Assembly (NCBI GenBank): GCA_022838705.1
Contig: JALHJZ010000002.1
Span: 124,001 to 188,000, forward strand
Length of the DNA: 64,000 nt
Direction of reading: 5' to 3'
DNA from: Candidatus Bipolaricaulota bacterium
Lineage (GTDB): Bacteria > Bipolaricaulota > Bipolaricaulia > Bipolaricaulales > Bipolaricaulaceae
Shown here: one piece after another, positions 42,413 to 51,421 of the stretch
How positions within the stretch are numbered: the stretch's first letter is position 1
Layout: every line of letters begins with the position of its first letter
The notes under the pieces: model-generated
The model's database searches: none
What the model was told of the DNA's origin: nothing
What the model saw: only the letters and a program-made list of their open reading frames with translations
Made by a program: the position numbers and the translations under genes

Positions 42413-45400
42413 GTGACCGCGACCAAAAGGATAAAGGCTCCTCCCCCCGATCCGCTGCAGAGGTTCAGCCCGCTCGTCGGGGACTGGTTCCGGACCGAGC
42501 TCGGGGCGCCGACCCCCGCCCAGGAGCTCGGCTGGCCGCCCATCGCCGCTGGGTCCCACACCCTCCTCCTCGCCCCGACCGGGTCGGGGAAGACCCTCGC
42601 CGCGTTCCTGTGGACGCTCGACCGCCTCCTCACCCAGCCGCCCGCGCTTCCAGGGGTCCACACCCTGTACCTCTCGCCCCTGAAGGCCCTCGGCTACGAT
42701 ATCGAGCGGAACCTCCAGGGGCCCCTCGCGGGGATCCAGGCCCTCGCCCGGGCGCGCGGGATCGCGCTCCCCGAGGTCCGGGTCGGGGTCCGCACCGGGG
42801 ACACCCCGCCGTCGGAGCGACAGCGCCTCGTCCGGAGGCCGCCCCACATCCTCATCACGACCCCGGAGTCGCTCCACCTCATGCTCACCTCGCCCCGGGC
42901 CCGGGAGACACTTGCCGGGGTGAGGACCGTGATCGTGGACGAGATCCACGCCGTGGCGGAGACGAAGCGGGGGACATTCCTCTCCCTCCTCCTCGAACGG
43001 CTGGAGGCCCTCGTCCGCAGCTCTTCCGAGGGAGAACCGGGGACCGGCGGGCGGTCGTTCCAGCGGATCGGGCTGTCGGCGACGATCCGGCCGCTTGCGG
43101 CGGTGGCGCGGTTCCTGGGCGGGTTCGGGGACGACGGCCGGGAGAGGCCGGTCCAGATCGTGGACGCCGGCCTGCGGAAGGGCCTTGACCTCCTGGTCCT
43201 GGCGCCGGTCCCGGACCTGACGGCCCTCCCCGCGGGCTCGATCTGGCCCTCGATCTATGCCCGGCTGCACGAGCTCATCCTCTCCCACCGGGCGACGATC
43301 GTGTTCGTCAACAACCGCCGCACCGCGGAGCGGATCGCGGCCGAGGTGAACGAACTGGCGGGGTACGAGCTCGTCCAGGTGCACCACGGCTCGGTGGCCA
43401 AGGAGCGGCGGCGGGAGATCGAGGAGAAGCTGAAGGCGGGGGAGATCCCGGCCATTGTGGCCACGGCGAGCCTCGAGCTGGGGATTGACATGGGGGTGGT
43501 GGACCAGGTCGTGCAGGTGGAATCGCCCCACAGCGTGGCGCGAGGGCTGCAGCGGGTGGGGCGGGCCGGCCACCTCTACCGCGCCCCGTCGCGGGGGAGG
43601 CTCCTCCCCAAGACGCGGGCCGACCTCCTGGAGATGGCGGCCCTCGCCCGGGCCATGCGCGCGGGCGACCTCGCTCCCCTCCACATCCCCCGGGGGCCCC
43701 TGGACATCCTCGCCCAGCAGGTGGTGGCCATCGTCGCCGGAGGGGGGATCCCAACGGACGACCTGTTCCGGATCGTCCGCCGCGCGGGCCCGTTCTCCGA
43801 TTTGCCCCGGGACGCGTTCAATTCGGTATTGGCGATGCTCGCCGAGCCCGGGCTGTGGTCGGTGCGGCCACGGATCGCCTGGGACCGGGCCAACGATGTC
43901 CTCCTCCCCCTCCCCAGCAGCCAGCGCCTCGCCGTGACCTCGGGGGGGGCGATCCCCGACACCGGCCAATACAGGGTGTACACCCCAGGAGGGGACCGGA
44001 TCGGGGAGCTCGACGAGGAATTCGTGTACGAGGCGCGGGTGGGGGAGGTGGTCGTCCTTGGGCTAAACCGGTGGCGGATCCTCGACATCACCCCCGACCG
44101 GGTCGTGGTCACGGCGGGGGACGGGCCGGCCAAGATCCCGTTCTGGCGCGGCGAAGCCTACGGCCGGGACCTCCACCTCGGCCAGGCGGTGGGGAGCCTC
44201 TCCCGGGAGATCGAGGCGCGGCTCGGCGACCCGGACCTCGTCCCGTGGCTAGGGGAGACCTGCGCCCTCGATCCCGCCGCGGCCGAGAACACCGCGCGCT
44301 ACATCGCCGACCAGCGAGAGCGGGGGATCGTCCCCACCGATCGCCGCCTCGTCGTCGAGGGGTTCCCCGACGAGGGGGGAGGAATGCGCCTCGCCGTCCT
44401 CACCCCGTACGGGAAGCAGTTCCACCTCGCGTTGCGCCTCGCCCTCCTCGCCCGGTTCCGGGACGAGGTGGGGCTCGAGCCGGCCTCCCTCCACAGCGAC
44501 TCGGGAATCCTGTTCCGGCTGACCCAGGTCCCGTTCGAGCGGGCGGTCGAGATCATCCGGGGGCTCCGCGGGGACGAGGTGGAACGCCTCCTCCTCGCCG
44601 AGCTCGCCCGCTCGCCCCTGTTCGGCCTCCGGTTCCGGGAGAACGCGGGCCGGGCCCTCCTCCTCCCCCGCGATCGGCCGGGGAGGCGGAGCTCGTTCTG
44701 GCTCAGGCGGCTCGCGGCGCGCGACCTCCTCGAAGCGGCCAGGGCCCAGCCCGGGTTCCCCCTCGTCACGGAGACCTACCGCGAGATCCTCCAGGACATC
44801 CTGCCGGTGGACGGCGTCCGGGACTGGCTCGGGAGGCTGGAGCGGGGCGAAGTCGAGGTCGCCGTTCACCACGGGGTGGCCCCCTCGCCGTTTGCGGCGA
44901 GCCTCCTCTGGGAGTTCCAGGCAATGTACCTCTACCAGTGGGACGAGCCCAAACCGGGCCCGGTCCCGACGGGCATCGCGGCCCGCGATCTCTTCCCCCT
45001 CCTCGGCCGCGACCTCGCGAGCGTCGTGGATCCGCGCACCGTGGACCGCGTGGACGGCGAGCTCCGCGGGACGGGCGAGGGCCGGTGGGCGCGGACCGGG
45101 GCCGAGCTCCTCGCGCTCCTCCGCCGGGTGGGGGACGTGGGGGAGGACGAGCTCACCTCCGTGGCATCCCCCGCCGCCCGGGGCGCCGTGCCTGGGCTCC
45201 TCGCCGCCGGCTCCATCGCGGGGGTGGACTTCCCCGGGTCGAAGTCCGCCGTGCGGCTCGTGACGGGAGAGGACCTCCCCCTCTACCGGGCCGCCCTCGC
45301 TGGGGATGAGAAGGCCCAGGTCGGGATCGTCCAGCGCCACGTGGCGAGCCGCGCCCTCGCTTCCCGCTCCGCTCTCCGGGAGAGGTACCCGTTCCCCGAG

Positions 45401-46732
45401 GGCGTGATCGAGTCCGCGCTCGCCGCCCCACCGTTCGTAACTGGGATCTGGCGGGGAGAGAGGGTGTGGACGCGAAGGGAGACGCTCGAACGGCTGCATC
45501 GGCTTTCCCTCGCCGCGCGGCGGGCCGTGGTCCACCCCCAGCCCCCGGCTACCTTCCAGGCGTTCCTCCTCCGCTACCAGCACCGCACGCCGGAGGGCCG
45601 CGTGCGCCAGGCGGAGGGGCTCGCCCAGGTCCTGACTCAGCTCCAGGGGATCGCCCTCCCGTGGGCGCTGTGGGATGGGGAGGTCCTCCCGAGCCGGGTG
45701 GCCGGGTACCAGCCAGCATGGGTCGAGGACCTCCTGCGGAGCGGGGAGTTCGTGTGGCGGGGCCGGCCGGGGGGAGGACGGGACCTCGCGGTCGCGTTCG
45801 CCCACCGCGCGACCGCCCCGTGGCTCGCCAAGGCGTACCCGGTGCGGGGAGAGGAACTCACCCCGGCGGAAGCGGCGCTCGTGGACCGGCTGAGGGAGCG
45901 GGGCCCGCGGTTCCTCGTCGAGCTCGCCGGCGACGTCGGGCTCCCCGCCACCCAGTGCGCGGTGGCACTGTGGAACCTCGCCCGGGCGGGGATCGTCACG
46001 AACGACGGACTGGCCCCCCTCCAGGCCGGTCCGCCGCCGCTTAGGCCCGGGAAGACCCGGATCTGGCGCGGGGGGACTGGGCGGTGGTCCCTCCTCCCGC
46101 CCGGCGGGGGGGAGCTCATCGCGGACGAGCGCGAGGCGCTCCTCGAGCTCCTCCTTACCCGGTACGGGATCCTCTCCCGCGGCATCCTGGCCTGGGACGG
46201 GGGCGCCGTGCCGTGGGGGGAGCTCTACCCGCTCCTCACCCGCCGCGAGTGGCGGGGTGAGCTCGCGCGGGGCCTCCTCGTGGACGGCCTGGCGGGAGCC
46301 CAGTTCGCCCGCGAGGACGTCCTCCGCAGCCTGGAGGACCCCCGATCGGGGTGGACCCTCCTCCCATCCACCGACCCCGCCCTCCTCTACGGGGCGGGGG
46401 CGCCGTTCCCTCTCACCGACCCCGCGGATCCGGGTCGGCGGTTCCGCACGGGGCCTGGATCGTACCTCGTCCTGCGCGATGGCCATCCCGTGCTCGCGGT
46501 CGAGGGAGAGAGGCTCACGAACCTCGCCGGCCTTCCGCCAAATGAACTCCGCCCCGCGCTCGAACTCCTCGCCACGCTCGTCTCCGGCCCCAGGCAGCGA
46601 CTGACCGTGCGCACGTGGGACGGAGAGCCGGTGCGGGGGAGCGCGATCGAGGGGATCCTCCGCGAGCTCGGGTTCGGGGCGGGGCCCGCTGCCCTGATCC
46701 TCTACCGCCGCTACGGCCCCGACCGCGCCTGA
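42413..46732 (+). CDS. lhr: Large helicase Lhr
   Basis: A 1439-residue superfamily 2 helicase. Walker A APTGSGKT (54-61), LSPLKALGYDIERNL, motif Ib ITTPESLHLML, the DEIH box near 176-179, SATIRPL, FVNNRRTAERI, ASLELGIDMG and QRVGRAGH form the Lhr core (about 1-600) with winged helix; a long C-terminal part (about 850-1439) matches the extended Lhr of Actinobacteria and Gammaproteobacteria. Lhr translocates 3' to 5' on ssDNA and unwinds RNA:DNA hybrids; the C-terminal part has been tied to uracil-DNA glycosylase activity in some species. The GTG start follows a -10 box by 6 bases. Confidence 0.92.
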   Translation: MTATKRIKAPPPDPLQRFSPLVGDWFRTELGAPTPAQELGWPPIAAGSHTLLLAPTGSGKTLAAFLWTLDRLLTQPPALPGVHTLYLSPLKALGYDIERNLQGPLAGIQALARARGIALPEVRVGVRTGDTPPSERQRLVRRPPHILITTPESLHLMLTSPRARETLAGVRTVIVDEIHAVAETKRGTFLSLLLERLEALVRSSSEGEPGTGGRSFQRIGLSATIRPLAAVARFLGGFGDDGRERPVQIVDAGLRKGLDLLVLAPVPDLTALPAGSIWPSIYARLHELILSHRATIVFVNNRRTAERIAAEVNELAGYELVQVHHGSVAKERRREIEEKLKAGEIPAIVATASLELGIDMGVVDQVVQVESPHSVARGLQRVGRAGHLYRAPSRGRLLPKTRADLLEMAALARAMRAGDLAPLHIPRGPLDILAQQVVAIVAGGGIPTDDLFRIVRRAGPFSDLPRDAFNSVLAMLAEPGLWSVRPRIAWDRANDVLLPLPSSQRLAVTSGGAIPDTGQYRVYTPGGDRIGELDEEFVYEARVGEVVVLGLNRWRILDITPDRVVVTAGDGPAKIPFWRGEAYGRDLHLGQAVGSLSREIEARLGDPDLVPWLGETCALDPAAAENTARYIADQRERGIVPTDRRLVVEGFPDEGGGMRLAVLTPYGKQFHLALRLALLARFRDEVGLEPASLHSDSGILFRLTQVPFERAVEIIRGLRGDEVERLLLAELARSPLFGLRFRENAGRALLLPRDRPGRRSSFWLRRLAARDLLEAARAQPGFPLVTETYREILQDILPVDGVRDWLGRLERGEVEVAVHHGVAPSPFAASLLWEFQAMYLYQWDEPKPGPVPTGIAARDLFPLLGRDLASVVDPRTVDRVDGELRGTGEGRWARTGAELLALLRRVGDVGEDELTSVASPAARGAVPGLLAAGSIAGVDFPGSKSAVRLVTGEDLPLYRAALAGDEKAQVGIVQRHVASRALASRSALRERYPFPEGVIESALAAPPFVTGIWRGERVWTRRETLERLHRLSLAARRAVVHPQPPATFQAFLLRYQHRTPEGRVRQAEGLAQVLTQLQGIALPWALWDGEVLPSRVAGYQPAWVEDLLRSGEFVWRGRPGGGRDLAVAFAHRATAPWLAKAYPVRGEELTPAEAALVDRLRERGPRFLVELAGDVGLPATQCAVALWNLARAGIVTNDGLAPLQAGPPPLRPGKTRIWRGGTGRWSLLPPGGGELIADEREALLELLLTRYGILSRGILAWDGGAVPWGELYPLLTRREWRGELARGLLVDGLAGAQFAREDVLRSLEDPRSGWTLLPSTDPALLYGAGAPFPLTDPADPGRRFRTGPGSYLVLRDGHPVLAVEGERLTNLAGLPPNELRPALELLATLVSGPRQRLTVRTWDGEPVRGSAIEGILRELGFGAGPAALILYRRYGPDRA

Positions 46733-46735
46733 GTT

Positions 46736-48925
46736 CTACGGGATCTCGCGCAGCATCGCCTCGACCTGTGCCCGGAGCCCGCGGAGCCGCTCCGCCTGGG
46801 ATCGCAGCTCCCCGAGCTGGGCGAGCGAGACCTGGGTCCCATACGCGGCCTGGAGGGCCTTCTCCTTCGCGGCGATGATCTCAAGCGTCCGTTCGTAATG
46901 GGTGCGTGCCTCATCCCATTGGTACCTCATCCGCGCCACCTCCCCGAGCTGGAACTGGGCGAGCTCGTGGTGCGGGTCCCGGGCGAGGATCTCCTCCAGG
47001 CGGCGCTGGGCGGAAAGGAGGTCCCCATCGGACATGTCGGCGACCGCGAGGAGGTAACGGGCCTCGAGCTCCATCTCCCGGGGCGGGATCGTAGCAAGGA
47101 GCTCCTCGAGGAGCGCCCGCGCCTCCTTCGTTTCCCCCATCGCGAGGTCCACCGACGCGAGCTGGAGGTAGACCACCTCAGGCCGGTACCGGTTGAGACA
47201 GGCCCGCAGCGCAGCCTGGGCCTGCGCGAGGTCCCCCGCTTGGGCGTGCGCCATCCCCAACCAGTACAGGCTCACCCGGGGGCAGAAGTCGAGCTCCACC
47301 GCGCGGGTAAGCTGTTCCCGGGCGAGCGCGACCTCGCCGTACCCCAACGAGACCTGCCCGGCGAGGAGGTACGCATCGGCGACCATGTCCCGCACCGCGA
47401 CCACCGACACGACGCCGGAGAGGAGGGAGAGGGCCACGGCGGTCAGCTTGAGCCGATAGCCCCGGAGCGTCACCGCCAGATCCCCCACCGGCCCGTAGCG
47501 CGGCGAGAAGGCGAGCCCGAGGATCGTCACGAACGCCAGGCTCGACGCGGGGAGGTGGAACGGGAACGTGGGGACAGCGTGGACGAACACCGCGATCAGC
47601 CCCCCTCCGAGGAGGAGGAGCTCGACCCGCTTCGCCGGATCCTTCTGCGCCCCCACCCGCCGCAACCCCCAGTACCCCACGAGGGCGAGCCCGGCGAGGA
47701 CCACGATCGCCCCCCACGTGCCGAGCTCAGCGGCCACCTGGACGTACTCGTTGTGGGCCTGATCCGCGCGCGGGAACGGAAACGCGTAGTTCGCCCCCTG
47801 GGGGGAGGAGAGGAACTCCGGTTTGTACGGGACGAACTGGATCTTGTACCCCCCGAGGCCGATCCCGAAGAGAGGCCGGTCGCGCCACATCTCATACCCG
47901 ACCCAAAGGTCCCACGCCCGGACCGCCCCCGACTGGCGCTCCCAGAGCTCCCGCACCGGAGCGAGCGGCGTGGTCGGGGGAAGGAGGAGGACGACCGCCG
48001 CCACCAAAAGGCCCACGGTGGGGATCCACAGGCGGGGGAACCGGCGGAGGAGCTTCCCCAGACCCCACACCGCGGCCGCCCCTCCCCCCACCGCTGCGGC
48101 GTAGACGAGGCCCTGAACCCCGAGCACCCCGCCCAGGGCAGCGACAACCACCGCAGCGGCCGCTCCCCACCGGCGCCACGTTCCCGGCTTCGTTGACCAG
48201 AACCCGATCCCGAACGCGACGAACAGGAGCCCCGCTACCAGGCCCAGCCGCACCGCCACCTGACGGGTGAGGAGCATCACCGCGAGGATGAACCCGATCC
48301 CGACGAGCGCGGGGACCCACGCCCACGCCCGCCGCAGCCGGATGAGGAGGATCCCCGCCGGCAAGACGAGGTAGGAGAGGAACCCGGCCAGGAACTGGCG
48401 GTTCCCCATTGTGGCGATCAATGGGTCGCCCGGCGCCCCGGGGACCACCCCGACGTGCTGGAGGAGGCCGAACAGGGCGTTCCCGAACCCCGCCAGGAGG
48501 AGGGCCCCGAGGAGGAGGACGACCTCCCGATCCCCAAGGGGGGCGTTCACCACGAGGAGGAAGATGAACCCGAAGTAGAGGATGACGGTCGCCGACTGGA
48601 GAACCACCCCGGCCGGCGTCCCCCCGGAGATGGAGAGGAGGGCAGCGAGGAGCAGCGCGGGGAGGAGCGGGAAGAGCCACGAGAGCTCGACCTTCGCTTC
48701 CCGCCGCGGGAAGGACTCCACCGCCCACAGGATGAGGAGAAGCGAGATGAAGACCAGGGTGTAGATCGTCTTTGCGTACCCGTACTCCGTGTTCCACGGC
48801 GAGAAGAAGAGGGGCATCGTGAGGAGGAAGAACACCAACCCCCAGAACCGCAGGCGGGACAACCGACCGCCCGGCGGCACCGGGGGACCGCCGCGGCGTC
48901 CCTTGCTGGCCTTTCCCGTGGGCAC
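46736..48925 (-). CDS. O-antigen-ligase-like membrane protein with TPR tail
   Basis: A 729-residue protein from a GTG at 48923-48925 (VPTGKASKGRRGGPPVPPGG). It has about a dozen hydrophobic helices (42-530) with the Wzy/WaaL loop RADQAHNEYVQVAAELG (about 415-431), then TPR-like repeats (about 545-700, for example LTRAVELDFCPRVSLYWLGM and ARYLLAVADMSDGDLLSAQR). TPR-fused ligases attach or polymerise glycans, in some bacteria on proteins. It is the second gene of a pair with the reductase-like gene, 8 bases apart. Confidence 0.83.
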   Translation of the reverse strand: MPTGKASKGRRGGPPVPPGGRLSRLRFWGLVFFLLTMPLFFSPWNTEYGYAKTIYTLVFISLLLILWAVESFPRREAKVELSWLFPLLPALLLAALLSISGGTPAGVVLQSATVILYFGFIFLLVVNAPLGDREVVLLLGALLLAGFGNALFGLLQHVGVVPGAPGDPLIATMGNRQFLAGFLSYLVLPAGILLIRLRRAWAWVPALVGIGFILAVMLLTRQVAVRLGLVAGLLFVAFGIGFWSTKPGTWRRWGAAAAVVVAALGGVLGVQGLVYAAAVGGGAAAVWGLGKLLRRFPRLWIPTVGLLVAAVVLLLPPTTPLAPVRELWERQSGAVRAWDLWVGYEMWRDRPLFGIGLGGYKIQFVPYKPEFLSSPQGANYAFPFPRADQAHNEYVQVAAELGTWGAIVVLAGLALVGYWGLRRVGAQKDPAKRVELLLLGGGLIAVFVHAVPTFPFHLPASSLAFVTILGLAFSPRYGPVGDLAVTLRGYRLKLTAVALSLLSGVVSVVAVRDMVADAYLLAGQVSLGYGEVALAREQLTRAVELDFCPRVSLYWLGMAHAQAGDLAQAQAALRACLNRYRPEVVYLQLASVDLAMGETKEARALLEELLATIPPREMELEARYLLAVADMSDGDLLSAQRRLEEILARDPHHELAQFQLGEVARMRYQWDEARTHYERTLEIIAAKEKALQAAYGTQVSLAQLGELRSQAERLRGLRAQVEAMLREIP

Positions 48926-48933
48926 GCGGGAGT

Positions 48934-50112
48934 CTATCCCGGCCTTGCGGTGGAGGGCAAACCGCGGGCGAGCTCCCGCACCCGAGCCCAGCCCCCCAGT
49001 GCCCGCACGAGCGGGATCACCGCCGGCCACAGGCTCGGCCGAGCCACCACCGCCTGAACGAGACGGGACGGGCGATCCAGGTCCCCCTCCTCGGCGACGA
49101 GGCGGTGGAACTCAGGGCGATCGAGCGCCGCCACGATCCGGTCGAGCTCCCCATCCCGAAGAGAGACAAACGCCACCCGGCCGCGGAGCCCGAACGCGAT
49201 CTCCTCCCAGAGTAGAGCCCGCCAGCGGGCCTCGTACGTCCCGAGGTGGTCTGGACCTCCAGCCGCGACCTCCCCGGCGATCCGGGCCGCGATCGCCCCG
49301 AACAGGAGCCCGCCCCCGGACAGGGGCTTCACCTGGCCGGCGGCATCGCCGACGAGGAGGACCCGCGGCCCTGCCGTGCACGGTGCGGGGCCCATCGGGA
49401 TGAGCCCCCCCTCCCGGCGAACGACGCGCTCCCCGGGGAACCGACGGGCGAGGAACCGGTCGAGGAGGGAATACGCCCCGCGCCCAGCCACGGTGAGGAG
49501 CCCGGCCCGCACCGTCCCCTCCTCCGCCGGGACGACCCACGCGAACCCACCGGGAGCGAGTTCGTTCCCCACGTGGACCTCGACCTCGTCCCCCCCCTCG
49601 GGAGGCGACGCGGCGACGATGGCCTGCACCCCGACCACGACCTCCGCGGACGGGGAGAGGCCCGCCCACCGCCGGACCGCGCTCATCGCCCCATCCGCCG
49701 CGACGAGCACCCCGAACTCCACGGGGCCCATCGTCGTGTGGAGGACCTGCCCCGCCACGCCCACCGCCGCGGCCGGGCACCGCACAGTGGCCCCGGCCTC
49801 AACCGCCCGGTCGAGGAGCCACCGATCGAGCCCCCCTCGGTCAAGCACGTACCCCTTCGGCCCCGCAGCGCGGAACCCGAGGACCCCGCCGCCGGGAGCG
49901 CAGACGCGCACCGCCCGGACCTCGCGGAGCACGAGGCGAGGAGGCACAGCCACGAGGTCGAGGAACGGGGCCCCGACGAGCCCGGTACAGCGCGGCGGGC
50001 GGAGGGGAGCCCGCTCGACCACGAGGACCCGCGCTCCAGCTTGCGCCGCGGCCCACGCGGCCACCGCACCGGCCGGCCCCCCTCCGACGATAGCCACGTC
50101 GTACCGTTCCAC
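48934..50112 (-). CDS. Geranylgeranyl-reductase-family FAD protein
   Basis: A 392-residue flavoprotein. N-terminal Rossmann VAIVGGGPAGAVAAWAAAQAG (residues 6-26), then RPPRCTGLVG, GYVLDRGGLDRWLLDRAVE, VLVAADGAMSAVRRWAG and the C-terminal FAD site VLLVGDAAGQVKPLSGGGLL. These are family marks of geranylgeranyl reductases and related halogenase-like flavoproteins, which saturate isoprenoid chains; in archaea they act on lipids, in bacteria on quinone, chlorophyll or polyprenol chains. Link with the glycan genes suggests a polyprenyl-phosphate carrier as substrate (inference). GTG start. Confidence 0.82.
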   Translation of the reverse strand: MERYDVAIVGGGPAGAVAAWAAAQAGARVLVVERAPLRPPRCTGLVGAPFLDLVAVPPRLVLREVRAVRVCAPGGGVLGFRAAGPKGYVLDRGGLDRWLLDRAVEAGATVRCPAAAVGVAGQVLHTTMGPVEFGVLVAADGAMSAVRRWAGLSPSAEVVVGVQAIVAASPPEGGDEVEVHVGNELAPGGFAWVVPAEEGTVRAGLLTVAGRGAYSLLDRFLARRFPGERVVRREGGLIPMGPAPCTAGPRVLLVGDAAGQVKPLSGGGLLFGAIAARIAGEVAAGGPDHLGTYEARWRALLWEEIAFGLRGRVAFVSLRDGELDRIVAALDRPEFHRLVAEEGDLDRPSRLVQAVVARPSLWPAVIPLVRALGGWARVRELARGLPSTARPG

Positions 50113-50165
50113 AGCTCGATTCTCCGGCGAAAGGACTCCCCGCGCACCCCGCCCCGAAGAGGGGG

Positions 50166-50858
50166 CTACCCCAGCGAGGCCAGGGCAGCGGGGAGCTCGG
50201 CCAGCGTGTCGAGGGTGAGGTCGGGGACATGGAGGGGGGAGATCGGCTCTTGCCCCGCGTACAGCCCGACGCGGACGCGGATCGCCCTCATCCCGACGAG
50301 CCTCGCCGGGAAGACATCGAAGTCGAGCCGGTCCCCCACCATCACCGCCTCCTCCGCCCGCACGCCGAGGCCGTCGAGGATCATCCGGAAGAAGAGCGGG
50401 GACGGTTTCCCGATCCCCATCCCCTCCGACACGTGCCGCCAGCGGAAGTGGCCAAGCAGCCCCGCCTCCGCGAGCCGGGACAGGACCGCCTCCGGCTGGT
50501 TCGCGGCGATCGCGAGGGCGTAGCGGGCAGCGAGGGTGGGGATCGCCTCCCGCGCCTCGGGGCGGACCGCGACGCCGCGCAGGTTCTCAACGAACGCCCG
50601 CCTCTGGTCGCGAAACGCGTCGCGAATCCGGCGGAACCGGTCCACATCCGGCCGCACGAAGCTCCACACCGCGGAGAGGTGGGCGTCCGGGTCACAGCGG
50701 GCAATCGCGGCCCCGAGCTCCCGCGCGAACTCCGCCGGGGAGACGGTGATCCCCTCCGCCGCGAGCGCGCGAACGCTGGACGCTTCCCAGCCCTCATACT
50801 CCGCCTCCTCGTCCAGGACCGGCCCACCCAGGTCGAGGAGCACCGCGTGGAGGGTCAC
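50166..50858 (-). CDS. HAD-superfamily hydrolase
   Basis: A 230-residue phosphatase-like protein from the GTG at 50856-50858 that overlaps the kinase stop as GTGA. Motif I reads LLDLGGPVLDEE, with the nucleophile Asp but Gly instead of the second Asp; motif II is in IAANQPEAV; motif III Lys is in GKPSP; motif IV is MVGDRLDFDVFPA. This fits subfamily I HAD phosphatases of the FDLGGTL type. Coupling to an adenosine-specific-kinase-like gene suggests a nucleotide or sugar-phosphate substrate, not proven. Confidence 0.8.
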   Translation of the reverse strand: MTLHAVLLDLGGPVLDEEAEYEGWEASSVRALAAEGITVSPAEFARELGAAIARCDPDAHLSAVWSFVRPDVDRFRRIRDAFRDQRRAFVENLRGVAVRPEAREAIPTLAARYALAIAANQPEAVLSRLAEAGLLGHFRWRHVSEGMGIGKPSPLFFRMILDGLGVRAEEAVMVGDRLDFDVFPARLVGMRAIRVRVGLYAGQEPISPLHVPDLTLDTLAELPAALASLG

Positions 50859-51337
50859 AGCTTGTACCCGATCCGGCGCAAGAACGACCTCCGTTCCTCC
50901 TGGTCCGCCTCCCCCTCCACGCCCTTCGTCCTCACCCCGTCCACCACCCCGAGGATCCCCCGCCCCTGCTCCGTCTCGGCGACGATCACCTCCACCGGGT
51001 TCGCCGTGGCGCAGAAGATCCCGCACACCTCGGGGACGAGCTTCACCGCGGTGAGGACGTTGATCGGGTACAGCCCGCGCAGGAGAATGACGAAAACGTG
51101 CCCACAGGCGAGGGCGGAGGCGTTCCGCGTGGCGAGCTCGGTGAGTTCAGGATCCGTCCCCGACCAGCGCACGAGGGCTGGGCCCGACGATTCGCAGAAC
51201 GCGAGCCCGAACTTCGCCCCCGGCACAGCGGTCACCAGCGCCTCGTGGAGGTCCTCCACCGTCTTGATGAAGTGGGCCTGCCCGAGGATCAGGTTCACAT
51301 CATCCGGCTTCTCGATCCGCACCGTCCTTAGCTCCAT
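50855..51337 (-). CDS. Adenosine-specific kinase family protein (PF04008)
   Basis: A 160-residue protein beginning MELRTVRIEKPDDVNLILGQ and containing HFIKTVEDLHEALVTAVPGA, KFGLAFCESSGPALVRWSGT, GHVFVILLRGLYPINVLTAV and CGIFCATANPVEVIVAETEQ. This is the short, mainly archaeal and thermophile family named adenosine-specific kinase from structural and ligand work. It has no classical P-loop. It is the first gene of a two-gene set with the HAD hydrolase and has a TATAAT box 66 bases upstream. Confidence 0.85.
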   Translation of the reverse strand: MELRTVRIEKPDDVNLILGQAHFIKTVEDLHEALVTAVPGAKFGLAFCESSGPALVRWSGTDPELTELATRNASALACGHVFVILLRGLYPINVLTAVKLVPEVCGIFCATANPVEVIVAETEQGRGILGVVDGVRTKGVEGEADQEERRSFLRRIGYKL

Positions 51338-51403
51338 CTCCCCCTCCCGTCTGACCGCCTCGCCACACCTAGCGTCCCCTCGCGTCCCCGGCTCACGGGA
51401 GCA

Positions 51404-51409
51404 ATTATA
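51404..51409 (-). promoter_or_regulatory. -10 box before the adenosine-kinase-like gene
   Basis: A perfect minus-strand TATAAT in the 84-base gap between the GlcNAc-1-P transferase gene and the kinase gene. The -35 region 17 bases upstream (TTCGGT) is a weak match. Confidence 0.45.
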
Positions 51410-51421
51410 GTCCAGGACGGA

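Noticed and set aside
42083..43969. Long minus-strand open frame opposite lhr
   Set aside because: Composition is Arg/Pro/Gly shadow, no family motifs, and it lies fully opposite the well-supported helicase and ligase genes.
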